Positions 1 through 7,540 of a stretch of 14,641 nucleotides of DNA are shown in pieces. The position numbers and the translations under genes are program-made. Below the pieces are notes generated by a model. The model saw nothing but the letters and a program-made list of their open reading frames with translations. It searched no databases and was not told the DNA's origin. The DNA is from an uncultured Dyadobacter sp. (lineage in GTDB: Bacteria; Bacteroidota; Bacteroidia; Cytophagales; Spirosomataceae). Position 1 is the first letter of the stretch. Each line of letters opens with the position of its first letter. The stretch lies in contig CALGRQ010000246.1 in assembly GCA_937880795.1 (NCBI GenBank), forward strand, positions 1 through 14,641, read 5' to 3'.

Positions 1-1577
1 CACCATTCCAGTGCGGCGTTATAGCCGTTTTGCATCTTATCCAGCAAAGATTCCTTTTTCTGGACATTTGCAGCATCTACACTGTGGTCATGCAACCCTT
101 TCTTGATGAATGTATAGCATAACAACGGGGTTAATACCATCGCCACTATAAAGGAAGAGGCCAGGGCAATCGCTACGGTTACAGGCAATGCGTGAATAAA
201 CTCCCCTACCGTACCTGTTAAAAGGATCATCGGCGCAAAAGATGCAATAATGGTTACTGTTGCCGCCAGTACAGGAATGACCAAATCACTCGCACTGCGC
301 CACGCGGCTGTCCAGCGATCTACGCCTTCATCCAGAAGCTCTACATAATTATCGGCAATAACAATGGCATCATCCACGACCATCCCTAACACAACAATCA
401 ATGCGGCCAGCGAAACCTGATGCAATTCTATACCAAATGCGTTCATCAGCGCAAAAGTTACTGCGATAGTCATCGGGATTGCCATGGCTGCAACGGCGGC
501 AATGCGTAGTGGAAGGAGTAATACCACTACGATAACCACCGAAATAATCGCTAGAAAGAATTCCCGTATAAAATGGGTAATGTTGGAATCAACCATTTTG
601 GGTTGGTTAACGATCGTCGTTAATTTCACATTTTCAGGCAACATCTTCCTTACCTCATCCACTTTCTGCTGAACATCTTCACCAAACTTAACAATGTTAT
701 TTCCTTCCTGCATCTGCACAGAAATAATCATAGCCTTATTTCCATTCACCGTCGTTTTGCTCGTGGGTTCTATATAGGTGCGCGTCAGCTTTGCTACGTC
801 TCCAACCCGTATGGTTTGTCCGGTTTTAGAAGCACCTATGATTTGGTTGGCTATTTCATTTTCGGAATTATAATAACCATCTGTATATAGAGGGGTTTGG
901 CTCCTTTCCGTTTTGATATCACCGGTGGCACTTATGGCATTCTGGCTTTGTAATACCTTCACCACCTGGCTCAAACTTAAACCATATTGTGACAGCTTTT
1001 CGGAGTTAGAACTGATCACGATTTGTTCTTTCTGTTCTCCGATGCGTTTCACTTTGGACGTAGCCGGAACAGTCCTTATTGCGTCTTCAAGTTTGCGAGT
1101 ATAGTCCTTCAATGCTGCATAGCTCGATTCGTTACTCTCTACCCCTATCACCAATGCTTCTGTATCACCAAAATCAGAATTGACTATGGGGCCTTTAACC
1201 CCTGCCGGCAAATCCAGTTGTTTAGAAATGAGCAACTGATGGCGAAGTTTACTCCAAAAAATATCGGGCTCTTTTACCTGTTCTACCAACTCTACATTAA
1301 CCACCACCATACCATCTGAGGTCGTTGAGTAGGTTTTTGCCTTATTTACTTCCGAATACTGAAATAGATACTGTTCCAGTTTTTTCGTTACCTGGTCTTC
1401 AACCTGAGCCGAATTTGCGCCGGGGAAATAGGCCAGCACTAGCCCTTGTCTCACCGTAATTTTGGGATCCTCCCTTCGTGGCATATTCAACAGCGAATTC
1501 ACTCCCACGGCAAACAGCAATACCAACACGGAAAGGGTAACCTGCTTATATTTAAGCGATGCTTCAACAAAATTCAT
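1..1577 (-). CDS. RND efflux transporter, inner-membrane permease (AcrB-like), N-terminal 525 residues
   Basis: Proton-driven inner-membrane pump of a tripartite RND efflux system; it would move drugs or other amphiphiles from periplasm or membrane to an outer-membrane channel through the adaptor encoded just upstream. The frame is open from ATG at 1577 to the left edge (525 codons), so the C-terminal half is missing. A first membrane helix is at residues 12-30, followed by NMPRREDPKI, the usual RND motif after TM1. A large periplasmic porter region covers about 35-330. TM helices follow from about 337, including the TM4 proton-relay pair Asp402-Asp403 in GMVVDDAIVIADN. The charge pair and lack of metal-site Met clusters favour a hydrophobe/amphiphile (HAE) pump over a heavy-metal (CusA) pump, but substrate is not readable. 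It starts 45 nt after the adaptor stop, so the two are probably one operon. A GGAATAT stretch just before the ATG could be a weak ribosome site. Family assignment is firm; substrate unknown. Confidence 0.93.
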   Translation of the reverse strand, partial: MNFVEASLKYKQVTLSVLVLLFAVGVNSLLNMPRREDPKITVRQGLVLAYFPGANSAQVEDQVTKKLEQYLFQYSEVNKAKTYSTTSDGMVVVNVELVEQVKEPDIFWSKLRHQLLISKQLDLPAGVKGPIVNSDFGDTEALVIGVESNESSYAALKDYTRKLEDAIRTVPATSKVKRIGEQKEQIVISSNSEKLSQYGLSLSQVVKVLQSQNAISATGDIKTERSQTPLYTDGYYNSENEIANQIIGASKTGQTIRVGDVAKLTRTYIEPTSKTTVNGNKAMIISVQMQEGNNIVKFGEDVQQKVDEVRKMLPENVKLTTIVNQPKMVDSNITHFIREFFLAIISVVIVVVLLLPLRIAAVAAMAIPMTIAVTFALMNAFGIELHQVSLAALIVVLGMVVDDAIVIADNYVELLDEGVDRWTAAWRSASDLVIPVLAATVTIIASFAPMILLTGTVGEFIHALPVTVAIALASSFIVAMVLTPLLCYTFIKKGLHDHSVDAANVQKKESLLDKMQNGYNAALEW

Positions 1578-1622
1578 ATATATTCCATTTATGTGTTTTT
1601 GACGAATCGTCTTGCTACCATA

Positions 1623-2663
1623 TTATTGATTCACCGTGATATCAGCGCCATCGGTCAGCTTATTCTGTCCGCCCACGACAATCTCGTCTCCTTCCCGAAG
1701 TCCGGCTACAATCTCAATGTAATTATCCGTAAGTCGCCCTAGGCTCACTTTTCTTTCAAAAGCCTTATTTTTTGTCCGATCCACCACATATACCACATTT
1801 TGATTATTCAAATTACGCAAAACCGCTTCGGTGGGAATGGCCATATAAGTCCCCTTTGCTCCGGTATTAATCTTCGCCTCAGCAATCATTCCTGGTCTGA
1901 TCAGCAGTTTAGGGTTCTTAATCGTAATTTTAACTGTGAACGCCCGCGAAGCTGGATCCGCTGCTGACCCCACTTCTGTAATTTTCCCTTTAAACGAATC
2001 ATTCAACGAAGAGACCAAAACCGTTGCTTCCTGTCCAATTTTGATATTTTGCAATTCACTTTCTGGTATATACGCATTTGCTTTAACCGTACTGATATCA
2101 GAAATTACAAAGAGTGGCGTTCCCGATCCTGTAATCTCCCCTACTTCCGCGTTCTTTTTCAGAAGTACCCCGCTGATCGGGCTGTATAGTCTTGTGTCGG
2201 CAACATTCTTCGCTTGCAATTTTTGCTGAGCCTTGGCTTGCGCTAAACCATGCGAAATTTTTGAAAAATCGCTATCGCTAATGCTTTTACGATCGTGCAT
2301 TATTTTCAAACGCTCATACTCATCCTCCACCTGCCCCACCTGGGCATCGGCAATTTCTTTTCCAATAGCATAGTTGGTTGGCTCGAGGCTTGATACCAGT
2401 TGCCCTTTCTGAATACGCTGTCCTTCATTGGCAGCTATAAAGTTGACTTTCCCGGCTACCATAAAACCCAACCGGACCGTTTTTTCTCCTTCAATGTTTC
2501 CACTAACCGATATTTCCCGATTCGATTCCCTTTGCCCTACCTTTGCTGTCACTACGGTAATGGTATTCACCGAAGATTCTGTCCCTTCCTTAGGCTTATC
2601 TTTCCCGCAGGAAGAAATCGTAAACGCACAGATTACGAAGGCGTATAAATAAGAATGTTTCAT
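1623..2663 (-). CDS. RND efflux periplasmic adaptor (membrane fusion protein), lipoprotein
   Basis: Adaptor that bridges an RND pump and a TolC-like outer-membrane channel. The 346-residue length is typical. The N-terminus is a lipoprotein signal with lipobox ISSC, giving lipidated Cys19 followed by GKDKPKEG, so it is probably membrane-anchored on the periplasmic side. Domains in order: first lipoyl half about 60-97 (VAGKV...NEGQRIQKGQ), a short alpha-helical hairpin about 98-152, second lipoyl half about 157-188 (LYSPISGVLLKK, EVGE), beta-barrel about 190-266 (GQEATVLV, RPGMIAEAKI), and a membrane-proximal domain about 272-346 (IPTEAV, GLREGDEIVVGGQ). The hairpin is short, as in many Bacteroidota adaptors. 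It is the first gene of the pair with the pump at 1-1577; no outer-membrane channel or TetR-type repressor is visible in the window. The start ATG at 2663 gives the expected signal peptide. Identity as HlyD/AcrA family is secure. Confidence 0.93.
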   Translation of the reverse strand: MKHSYLYAFVICAFTISSCGKDKPKEGTESSVNTITVVTAKVGQRESNREISVSGNIEGEKTVRLGFMVAGKVNFIAANEGQRIQKGQLVSSLEPTNYAIGKEIADAQVGQVEDEYERLKIMHDRKSISDSDFSKISHGLAQAKAQQKLQAKNVADTRLYSPISGVLLKKNAEVGEITGSGTPLFVISDISTVKANAYIPESELQNIKIGQEATVLVSSLNDSFKGKITEVGSAADPASRAFTVKITIKNPKLLIRPGMIAEAKINTGAKGTYMAIPTEAVLRNLNNQNVVYVVDRTKNKAFERKVSLGRLTDNYIEIVAGLREGDEIVVGGQNKLTDGADITVNQ

Positions 2664-2982
2664 GATTTATAAAGAGCTGAATAATTATATTTTTCTATGA
2701 ATGTGGAAAACAAGATTGTCTATATCACTAACCTTAAAAATTGAATGCCGCTTTGGCGAAATCTTAATAAAATCTTTCATATTCGGTTTTCATTGACGGC
2801 ACAAAGTTCCCGAGCATTCAGCTGATTTCTTTTAAGCTAGATTAAATTCGTTCCGTATACAGAAAAAAATCTCAAACCACCTCTTATATATTTCATGTAC
2901 TGTGTAACAAGCTACACACCCTCAATAGATCTGATTTCCCCAGTGGCGAAAAATAAATGCGGCATCCATTTTTTGGATCCGC
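2664..2982. other. Intergenic region upstream of the efflux operon
   Basis: AT-rich stretch between the end of katG and the start of the efflux operon (both on the minus strand). It must carry the efflux promoter, but I found no perfect TAnnTTTG on the minus strand. Two inverted repeats are visible: TGTGTA-N6-TACACA at 2901-2918, and GCGG(C)ATCCA/TGGATCCGC at 2959-2982 beside the katG terminator. No open reading frame of interest. Confidence 0.5.
2901..2918. promoter_or_regulatory. Inverted repeat upstream of efflux operon (possible operator)
   Basis: Six-base arms TGTGTA and TACACA separated by six bases (ACAAGC), about 240 bases before the adaptor start. The size and symmetry would suit a dimeric regulator, but no cognate regulator gene is nearby and the site is far from the start codon. 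Function is a guess. Confidence 0.25.
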
Positions 2983-3021
2983 AAAAAAAACGGGTATCTC
3001 GCTAATCCGAGATACCCGTTT
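2983..3021 (-). terminator. Rho-independent terminator of katG
   Basis: Perfect 14-bp stem (2988-3001 with 3008-3021; loop CTAATC). On the minus strand it is followed by a T tract (eight A on the plus strand at 2983-2990, partly inside the stem). It lies 22 bases after the katG stop codon. A second hairpin with a one-base bulge (2959-2982) follows directly on the minus strand and may back it up. Confidence 0.85.
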
Positions 3022-3043
3022 GAATCAAATATGAAAATATGCA

Positions 3044-5311
3044 TTAAGCCACATCAAAGCGATCTAAATTCATCACCTTGGTCCATACCGCTACGAAATC
3101 TTTTACAAACTTGTCCTGAGCATCGCCACTACCGTAAACTTCTGCAATCGCTCTCAGTTCCGAGTTAGAACCAAAAACCAAGTCAGCACGTGTAGCTGTC
3201 CATTTAGGTTGTCCGGATGTACGATCCGTACCCAAATAGGTTTCTTTGTCTTCCGACATAGCTTTCCACTGTGTTCTCATATCCAATAAATTCACGAAGA
3301 AATCATTGGTAAGCTGACCTGGACGCGTTGTGAATACTCCATGCTTGGAACCATCAAAGTTCGCATTCAATGCACGTAAACCACCTACCAAAACGGTTAG
3401 CTCAGGAGCAGTTAGTGTCAACAATTGCGCTCTATCAATAAGAGCAGCCTCTGTTGAACCTCCAAAACGTGCATTTTTATAGTTACGGAAACCATCAGCG
3501 GCAGGTTCCAGGAATGCAATAGACGCTACATCGGTTTGCTCTTGTGAAGCATCCATACGGCCAGGCGTAAACGATACTGAAACGCTTGTACCCGCATCGC
3601 TAGCAGCTTTTTCTATACCGGCATTACCTGCCAGCACGATCAAATCGGCAATGGAAACCTTCTTAGCACCTGCCTGGTTGAATTCGTTCTGAATCCCTTC
3701 CAGAACTTGCAACACTTTTTTCAATTGCGCCGGATTGTTTACCTGCCAGTCTTTTTGAGGAGCTAGGCGTACCCGTGCTCCATTGGCACCACCACGCTTA
3801 TCCGACCCACGGAATGTACTTGCCGAAGCCCAGGCGGTCGATACAAGCTCAGATACGGATAAACCGGATGCTAAAATTTTAGCTTTCAGGCTTTGCGCAT
3901 CAAAATCTTCGATCAACGCATGATCCACTGCTGGAATCGGATCCTGCCAGATTAATTCTTCTGCTGGTACTTCCGGACCCAGATAGCGACTGCGCGGTCC
4001 CATATCACGGTGTGTTAATTTGAACCACGCACGTGCAAAGGCATCAGCAAATGCATCTGGATTTTCCAGGAAATGTCTCGATATTTTCTCATAAGCCGGA
4101 TCAACCCGTAAGGATATATCCGTAGTAAGCATCGTTGGCGCTTGCTTTTTGTTACTATCAAACGCATGTGGAATAATATCTCCAGCGTTTTTAGCTACCC
4201 ACTGGTGTGCACCAGCCGGGCTTTTTGTTAGCTCCCACTCAAATGCAAAAAGGTTTTCAAAGAAGTTATTGCTCCATTGGGTAGGAGTCGTTGTCCAGGT
4301 TACTTCCAAACCACTGGTGATGGCGTCAGCACCACTTCCAGTACCATAGCTGTTGCTCCATCCAAATCCTTGCTCTTCGATAGCAGCAGCTTCAGGCTCT
4401 TTACCCACGTGATCAGAAGAAGCCGCACCGTGCGTTTTACCGAAGGTATGTCCACCGGCTATAAGCGCTACTGTCTCTTCGTCATCCATCGCCATTCTTG
4501 CAAATGTTTCACGAATATCCACAGCAGCTGCTAACGGATCCGGGTTACCATCTGGCCCTTCTGGATTTACATAGATTAATCCCATGTGCGAAGCGCCTAG
4601 TGGATTTTCAAGTTTACGGGAATGTATTTGCCCCTTAGCATTTTCATCACCTGCGAGTACGCCATGACCTTCAACACCCGGCGTTCCTTTTGCATAACGG
4701 TGGTCGTTACCCAACCAGGTCGTTTCAGATCCCCAGTATACATCCTCTTCCGATTCCCAAACATCTGCACGGCCACCGGCAAAACCAAATGTTTTAAAGC
4801 CCATAGACTCCAAAGCCACGTTTCCTGTAAGAATCATCAAATCGGCCCAAGAAATTTTGCGACCATATTTTTGCTTAATCGGCCAAAGTAATCTTCTTGC
4901 CTTGTCAAGACTGGCGTTATCTGGCCAGCTGTTCAATGGGGCAAAACGTTGTTGTCCGGCACCTGCACCACCACGGCCATCTCCCACACGGTAGGTACCG
5001 GCACTATGCCAGGCCATACGAATGAACAAAGGGCCATAGTGACCAAAATCAGCCGGCCACCAATCCTGAGAATCGGTCATTAGGGCATGCAAATCTTGTT
5101 TTACCGCTTCCAGATCCAGGCTTTTGAATGCTTCTGCATAATCAAACCCGTCACCCATTGGATTAGACAGCGAAGAGTGCTGACGAAGTATATTTAATTT
5201 TAATTGATCAGGCCACCAGTCACGGTTTCTTGTACCGGCTCCACCTACATTTTCTTTCAAAGTACCATTATGAAAAGGGCATTTACTAATGTCATTCGAT
5301 CCTGCTTCCAT
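3044..5311 (-). CDS. katG: Catalase-peroxidase KatG
   Basis: Bifunctional haem enzyme (class I peroxidase) that removes hydrogen peroxide by catalase and peroxidase reactions, probably in the cytoplasm because no signal peptide is seen. The 755 residues form the usual duplicated fold. Distal haem residues are Arg98, Trp101 and His102 (RMAWHSAGTYR). The Met-Tyr-Trp adduct needed for catalase activity is present as Trp101, Tyr247 (GLIYVNPEGP) and Met273 (RMAM). Proximal His288 lies in GGHTFGKTH, with its partners Trp346 and Asp398, and the mobile Arg435 lies in HRDMGP. The C-terminal inactive peroxidase copy is complete and ends MNLDRFDVA. Compared with the mycobacterial enzyme as I recall it, the loop before Tyr247 (about 203-236) is roughly 24 residues longer. 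Gene stands alone with its own terminator; a Crp-like regulator gene ends about 230 bases upstream on the same strand. The start at 5311 (MEAGSNDISKCPFHNG) matches the family N-terminus. Confidence 0.98.
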   Translation of the reverse strand: MEAGSNDISKCPFHNGTLKENVGGAGTRNRDWWPDQLKLNILRQHSSLSNPMGDGFDYAEAFKSLDLEAVKQDLHALMTDSQDWWPADFGHYGPLFIRMAWHSAGTYRVGDGRGGAGAGQQRFAPLNSWPDNASLDKARRLLWPIKQKYGRKISWADLMILTGNVALESMGFKTFGFAGGRADVWESEEDVYWGSETTWLGNDHRYAKGTPGVEGHGVLAGDENAKGQIHSRKLENPLGASHMGLIYVNPEGPDGNPDPLAAAVDIRETFARMAMDDEETVALIAGGHTFGKTHGAASSDHVGKEPEAAAIEEQGFGWSNSYGTGSGADAITSGLEVTWTTTPTQWSNNFFENLFAFEWELTKSPAGAHQWVAKNAGDIIPHAFDSNKKQAPTMLTTDISLRVDPAYEKISRHFLENPDAFADAFARAWFKLTHRDMGPRSRYLGPEVPAEELIWQDPIPAVDHALIEDFDAQSLKAKILASGLSVSELVSTAWASASTFRGSDKRGGANGARVRLAPQKDWQVNNPAQLKKVLQVLEGIQNEFNQAGAKKVSIADLIVLAGNAGIEKAASDAGTSVSVSFTPGRMDASQEQTDVASIAFLEPAADGFRNYKNARFGGSTEAALIDRAQLLTLTAPELTVLVGGLRALNANFDGSKHGVFTTRPGQLTNDFFVNLLDMRTQWKAMSEDKETYLGTDRTSGQPKWTATRADLVFGSNSELRAIAEVYGSGDAQDKFVKDFVAVWTKVMNLDRFDVA

Positions 5312-5540
5312 TCTAGTGAATATTGTTAATGATTATATTTATACTTCTTACTAATTCTTAATTGATGTTCTAAAATTATATTATTGCCACAAATAATCAT
5401 AATCGAATGATTTTATAAACCAATAGAAGATATCTATCACAAGACAGACTTACCCCTATTTTTATCTATACAGAATTTTATATACAAATATCGAGCCAGG
5501 TAAATTTTCATCTGTAATATCCAGATGCTTCGAGACTATG
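5312..5540 (-). promoter_or_regulatory. katG upstream region with spaced dyad
   Basis: AT-rich region that must contain the katG promoter. The dyad AATCAT-N6-ATGATT is at 5395-5412, about 85-100 bases before the katG start. Next to it, ATTATTTG (minus strand, 5390-5397) only partly resembles the Bacteroidota -7 element TAnnTTTG. The dyad is a candidate site for a peroxide regulator (OxyR or PerR elsewhere) or for the adjacent Crp-like protein. No perfect promoter was recognised. Confidence 0.35.
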
Positions 5541-6107
5541 CTACCACCTTTGAGCCCTTAATACGCTGAGTGTTTGCTGTGTAATACCAATATAGGAAGC
5601 AATATGCCCCAGTGGAGCGCGAAGTAATAGGTCTGGCTGTTCGTTTACAATGGTTTTGTATCGCTCCTGCGCTGACTGAAACTGTATCGCCAAAAGCCTA
5701 TTGGAGAAAGCTTTCAATATATCAATTAACAAAAAGTTAATAACCTTTCTCAGGCCAGGATATATTTCAGCCAACGCGTCGATGTCCTGATACCTGGCCG
5801 AGAATAGCGTTACAGTCTCTAATGCTTCTAATCCATATGGTGAGGTCTGCTGGTAAAAAATACTTTCCAGAGGCATGGTAAACGTGTTTTCCAGAAAGAA
5901 ATGGTGTGTAATGTCTTTCCCATCTTTTAAATAATAGGAACGTGTCAATCCCTCAGCAATAAAGTATACCATTTTGCTTCGATTATCGGGCTCCAAAATT
6001 TTGAAGCCCTTATGAATGCTTTCCATTTTGAAAACAGAGGCAATTTTTTGAGCCTCATCCGCAGAAAAGGATTGTAAGAGTAGAAACGATTGTATATCCA
6101 TAATCAT
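5541..6107 (-). CDS. Crp/Fnr-family transcriptional regulator
   Basis: Short cyclic-nucleotide-binding-domain regulator of the kind common in Bacteroidota (about 190 residues). Residues about 20-115 form the cupin-like sensor domain (GFKILEPDNRSKMVYFIAEGLTR, then LENTFTMPLESI), about 115-150 the dimer helix, and the C-terminus a winged helix-turn-helix (GHIASYIGITQQTLS). There is no cysteine at all, so it is not an iron-sulphur Fnr, and the canonical cAMP-binding Arg is not evident, so the ligand is unknown. The ATG at 6101 (MDIQSF) is an equally good start as 6107. The recognition helix reads TLSVLR where relatives usually read TLSRIR; one extra base at about 5564/5565 would restore TLSRIKGSK with a stop at 5536-5538, so a frameshift is possible. 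It sits upstream of katG on the same strand and divergent from the SDR gene, so control of either neighbour is plausible but inferred. Confidence 0.85.
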   Translation of the reverse strand: MIMDIQSFLLLQSFSADEAQKIASVFKMESIHKGFKILEPDNRSKMVYFIAEGLTRSYYLKDGKDITHHFFLENTFTMPLESIFYQQTSPYGLEALETVTLFSARYQDIDALAEIYPGLRKVINFLLIDILKAFSNRLLAIQFQSAQERYKTIVNEQPDLLLRAPLGHIASYIGITQQTLSVLRAQRW

Positions 6108-6178
6108 TGACCATCGGTACCCAAAGCTGATATATATAGTAATGATCCGTTAGAAAAACCTTTCAAAGGATCTATATA

Positions 6179-6208
6179 CAAACCTAGCGAATCCACCGCA
6201 GGTACAAA
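6179..6208 (-). promoter_or_regulatory. Bacteroidota-type promoter for the Crp-like regulator
   Basis: On the minus strand, a -33 TTTG (6208-6205) and a perfect -7 TAnnTTTG (TAGGTTTG, 6186-6179) are separated by 18 bases, which fits the primary sigma-factor consensus known for Bacteroides and Flavobacterium. Predicted transcription start is near 6171, about 65 bases before the start codon. Confidence 0.65.
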
Positions 6209-6273
6209 TGTATAAGCCCTAAAAAGTGCAGCTAAATTTTAAAGGAGCCTCCCGACCGCCAATAGCTTGGGCA

Positions 6274-6301
6274 TAGTTTTGGAACATGGTTTCTTACCAT
6301 G
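6274..6301 (+). promoter_or_regulatory. Candidate -7 element and leader hairpin of the SDR gene
   Basis: TAGTTTTG at 6274-6281 matches TAnnTTTG, but no -33 TTTG lies at the proper distance. Just after it, CATGGT (6285-6290) and ACCATG (6296-6301) form a 6-bp inverted repeat with a 5-base loop, about 50 bases before the ATG at 6354. It may be a leader hairpin or an operator overlapping the transcription start. Confidence 0.35.
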
Positions 6302-6353
6302 CAATGTTTTAGACCGCATGGGACGACTTCAACGTAAAACTTTAATAATCGTT

Positions 6354-7261
6354 ATGAAAAAGCTAAAAGATGAAAAAAAAGAGGCTTCCCAGAATCCTGA
6401 AGTAAAGTATCCCCGACCACCTTTCCCCAAACAACGACAGACCTATCCTGGAACCGAAGCAGCAATGAATCCATTGGCCGACCACGGACAGCATAGCTAT
6501 ATGGGCTCGGGTAAACTCAAAGGTAAAAAGGCAATCATTACGGGCGGGGACTCAGGAATTGGAAAAGCCGTCGCCATAGCATTTGCGCGGGAAGGAGCCG
6601 ATATACTTATTAGCTACCTACATGATTCGGAAAACGAAGATGCTCGTGATACAGCGGATCTGGTTAAAAAGGCCGGACAACGGTGTATATTGATGAAAGG
6701 GGACATTACCCGCGAGCAACATTGTCAGAAAATAATTGACAAAGCCATAAAGGAATGGAATCAAATTGATATTCTGATCAACAATGCGGCATTTCAAATG
6801 GCCCGCAAATCGTTACAGGATATACCGTCTACGGAATGGCTACACACTTTTGCTGTGAATGTTCACAGTATGTTCTATTTGTGCAAGGCTGCGGTGCCGC
6901 ATATGCCAGCAGGTGGGTTATAAATACCACTTCTGTGAATGCTTACGACCCATCCGACGACCTGCTTCCATATGCCGCTACAAAAGCGGCTATACAAAAT
7001 TTTACAGCCAATTTGAGTCAAATTTTGTTGAATGATGGCAAGGGTATACGGGTTAACGCGGTGGCCCCTGGCCCTGTCTGGACGCCACTCATCCCCGCTA
7101 CCAAATGGCAAGATATTGATCTGTTTGGGGCAAATACACCTACGGGACGTCCGGGTCAACCCGCAGAAATTGCCCCCTCCTATGTTTTTCTGGCAAGTAA
7201 CGAAAGTAGCTATATATCAGGTGCAACCCTGCCTACAACAGGAGGCAGGATTACCATTTAA
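6354..7261 (+). pseudogene. SDR-family oxidoreductase (general-stress protein 39 type), one-base frameshift
   Basis: NAD(P)-dependent short-chain dehydrogenase with the extended N-terminus of the stress-induced YdaD/GSP39-type group (PPFPKQRQTYPGTEAAMNPL). The first frame has the cofactor motif TGGDSGIG at residues 63-70 and NNAA at 143-146, then stops at 6921-6923 right after PHMPAGG. The second frame continues with VINTTSVNAYDP, and the catalytic Ser194, Tyr207 and Lys211 (YAATK, joined numbering) through to a normal SDR C-terminus (SSYISGATLPTTGG). One missing base in GGTGGG at 6912-6917 explains it: a fourth G would give AGGVINTTS and a 302-residue protein. As written, the product would lack the catalytic residues. 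ATG at 6354 (MKKLKDEKKEA) is preferred over an upstream in-frame TTG at 6267. Both halves look conserved, so the lesion is recent or a sequencing error. Substrate is unknown. It lies 12 bases before the DUF6496 gene and is probably co-transcribed with it. Confidence 0.85.
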
Positions 7262-7273
7262 AACAATACGATC

Positions 7274-7450
7274 ATGGCGAAGTACTCAAAAAAAGCAAGC
7301 GAAAAGGTAGAAGAAGCGATGCATGAAATGAAAGAAGGCAAGCTTAAAACCGGAACCGGCAAAAAGGTCACATCCAGAAAACAAGCCATAGCCATTGGTC
7401 TTTCCGAGGCCAAAAAGTTAGGAGCCAAAGTGCCAAAACCCAAAGAATAG
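7274..7450 (+). CDS. Small lysine-rich DUF6496-type protein
   Basis: 58-residue protein starting ATG at 7274 and ending TAG at 7448-7450, 12 bases after the SDR stop, so probably in the same transcript. It is very basic (15 Lys, 1 Arg against 7 Glu) with no signal peptide, Cys or membrane segment. The motifs KASEKVEEAMHEMKEGKLK and KKVTSRKQAIAIGLSEAKK match what I recall of the small DUF6496 family found across bacteria, whose function is not established. The composition suggests a nucleic-acid-associated or stress protein, but that is inference. Coding status is supported by the family-like sequence, the tight spacing, and a terminator following at 7482-7540. Confidence 0.85.
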   Translation: MAKYSKKASEKVEEAMHEMKEGKLKTGTGKKVTSRKQAIAIGLSEAKKLGAKVPKPKE

Positions 7451-7481
7451 GCATCTAAACAGCATGCTTGCTACAATTCTG

Positions 7482-7540
7482 AAAAAAAACAAACCGGTTT
7501 CAGTTGAAGATATACCTATTAAACTGAAACCGGTTCTCTT
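7482..7540. terminator. Bidirectional terminator between convergent genes
   Basis: Perfect 14-bp stem AACCGGTTTCAGTT (7492-7505) with AACTGAAACCGGTT (7522-7535) and a 16-base loop. A run of A at 7482-7489 supplies a U tract for minus-strand transcripts from the MYG1-type gene, and CTCTTTTAT after the stem serves plus-strand transcripts from the SDR/DUF6496 genes. The right arm ends five bases from the MYG1-type stop codon. Confidence 0.8.

Noticed and set aside
1023..1742. Plus-strand open frames opposite the RND pump and adaptor
   Set aside because: They are shadows; the minus strand encodes clear RND pump and adaptor sequences.
6267..6353. In-frame TTG upstream extension of the SDR gene
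   Set aside because: It overlaps the likely -7 element and leader hairpin, and the extra residues do not resemble the family N-terminus. ATG at 6354 starts a typical sequence.
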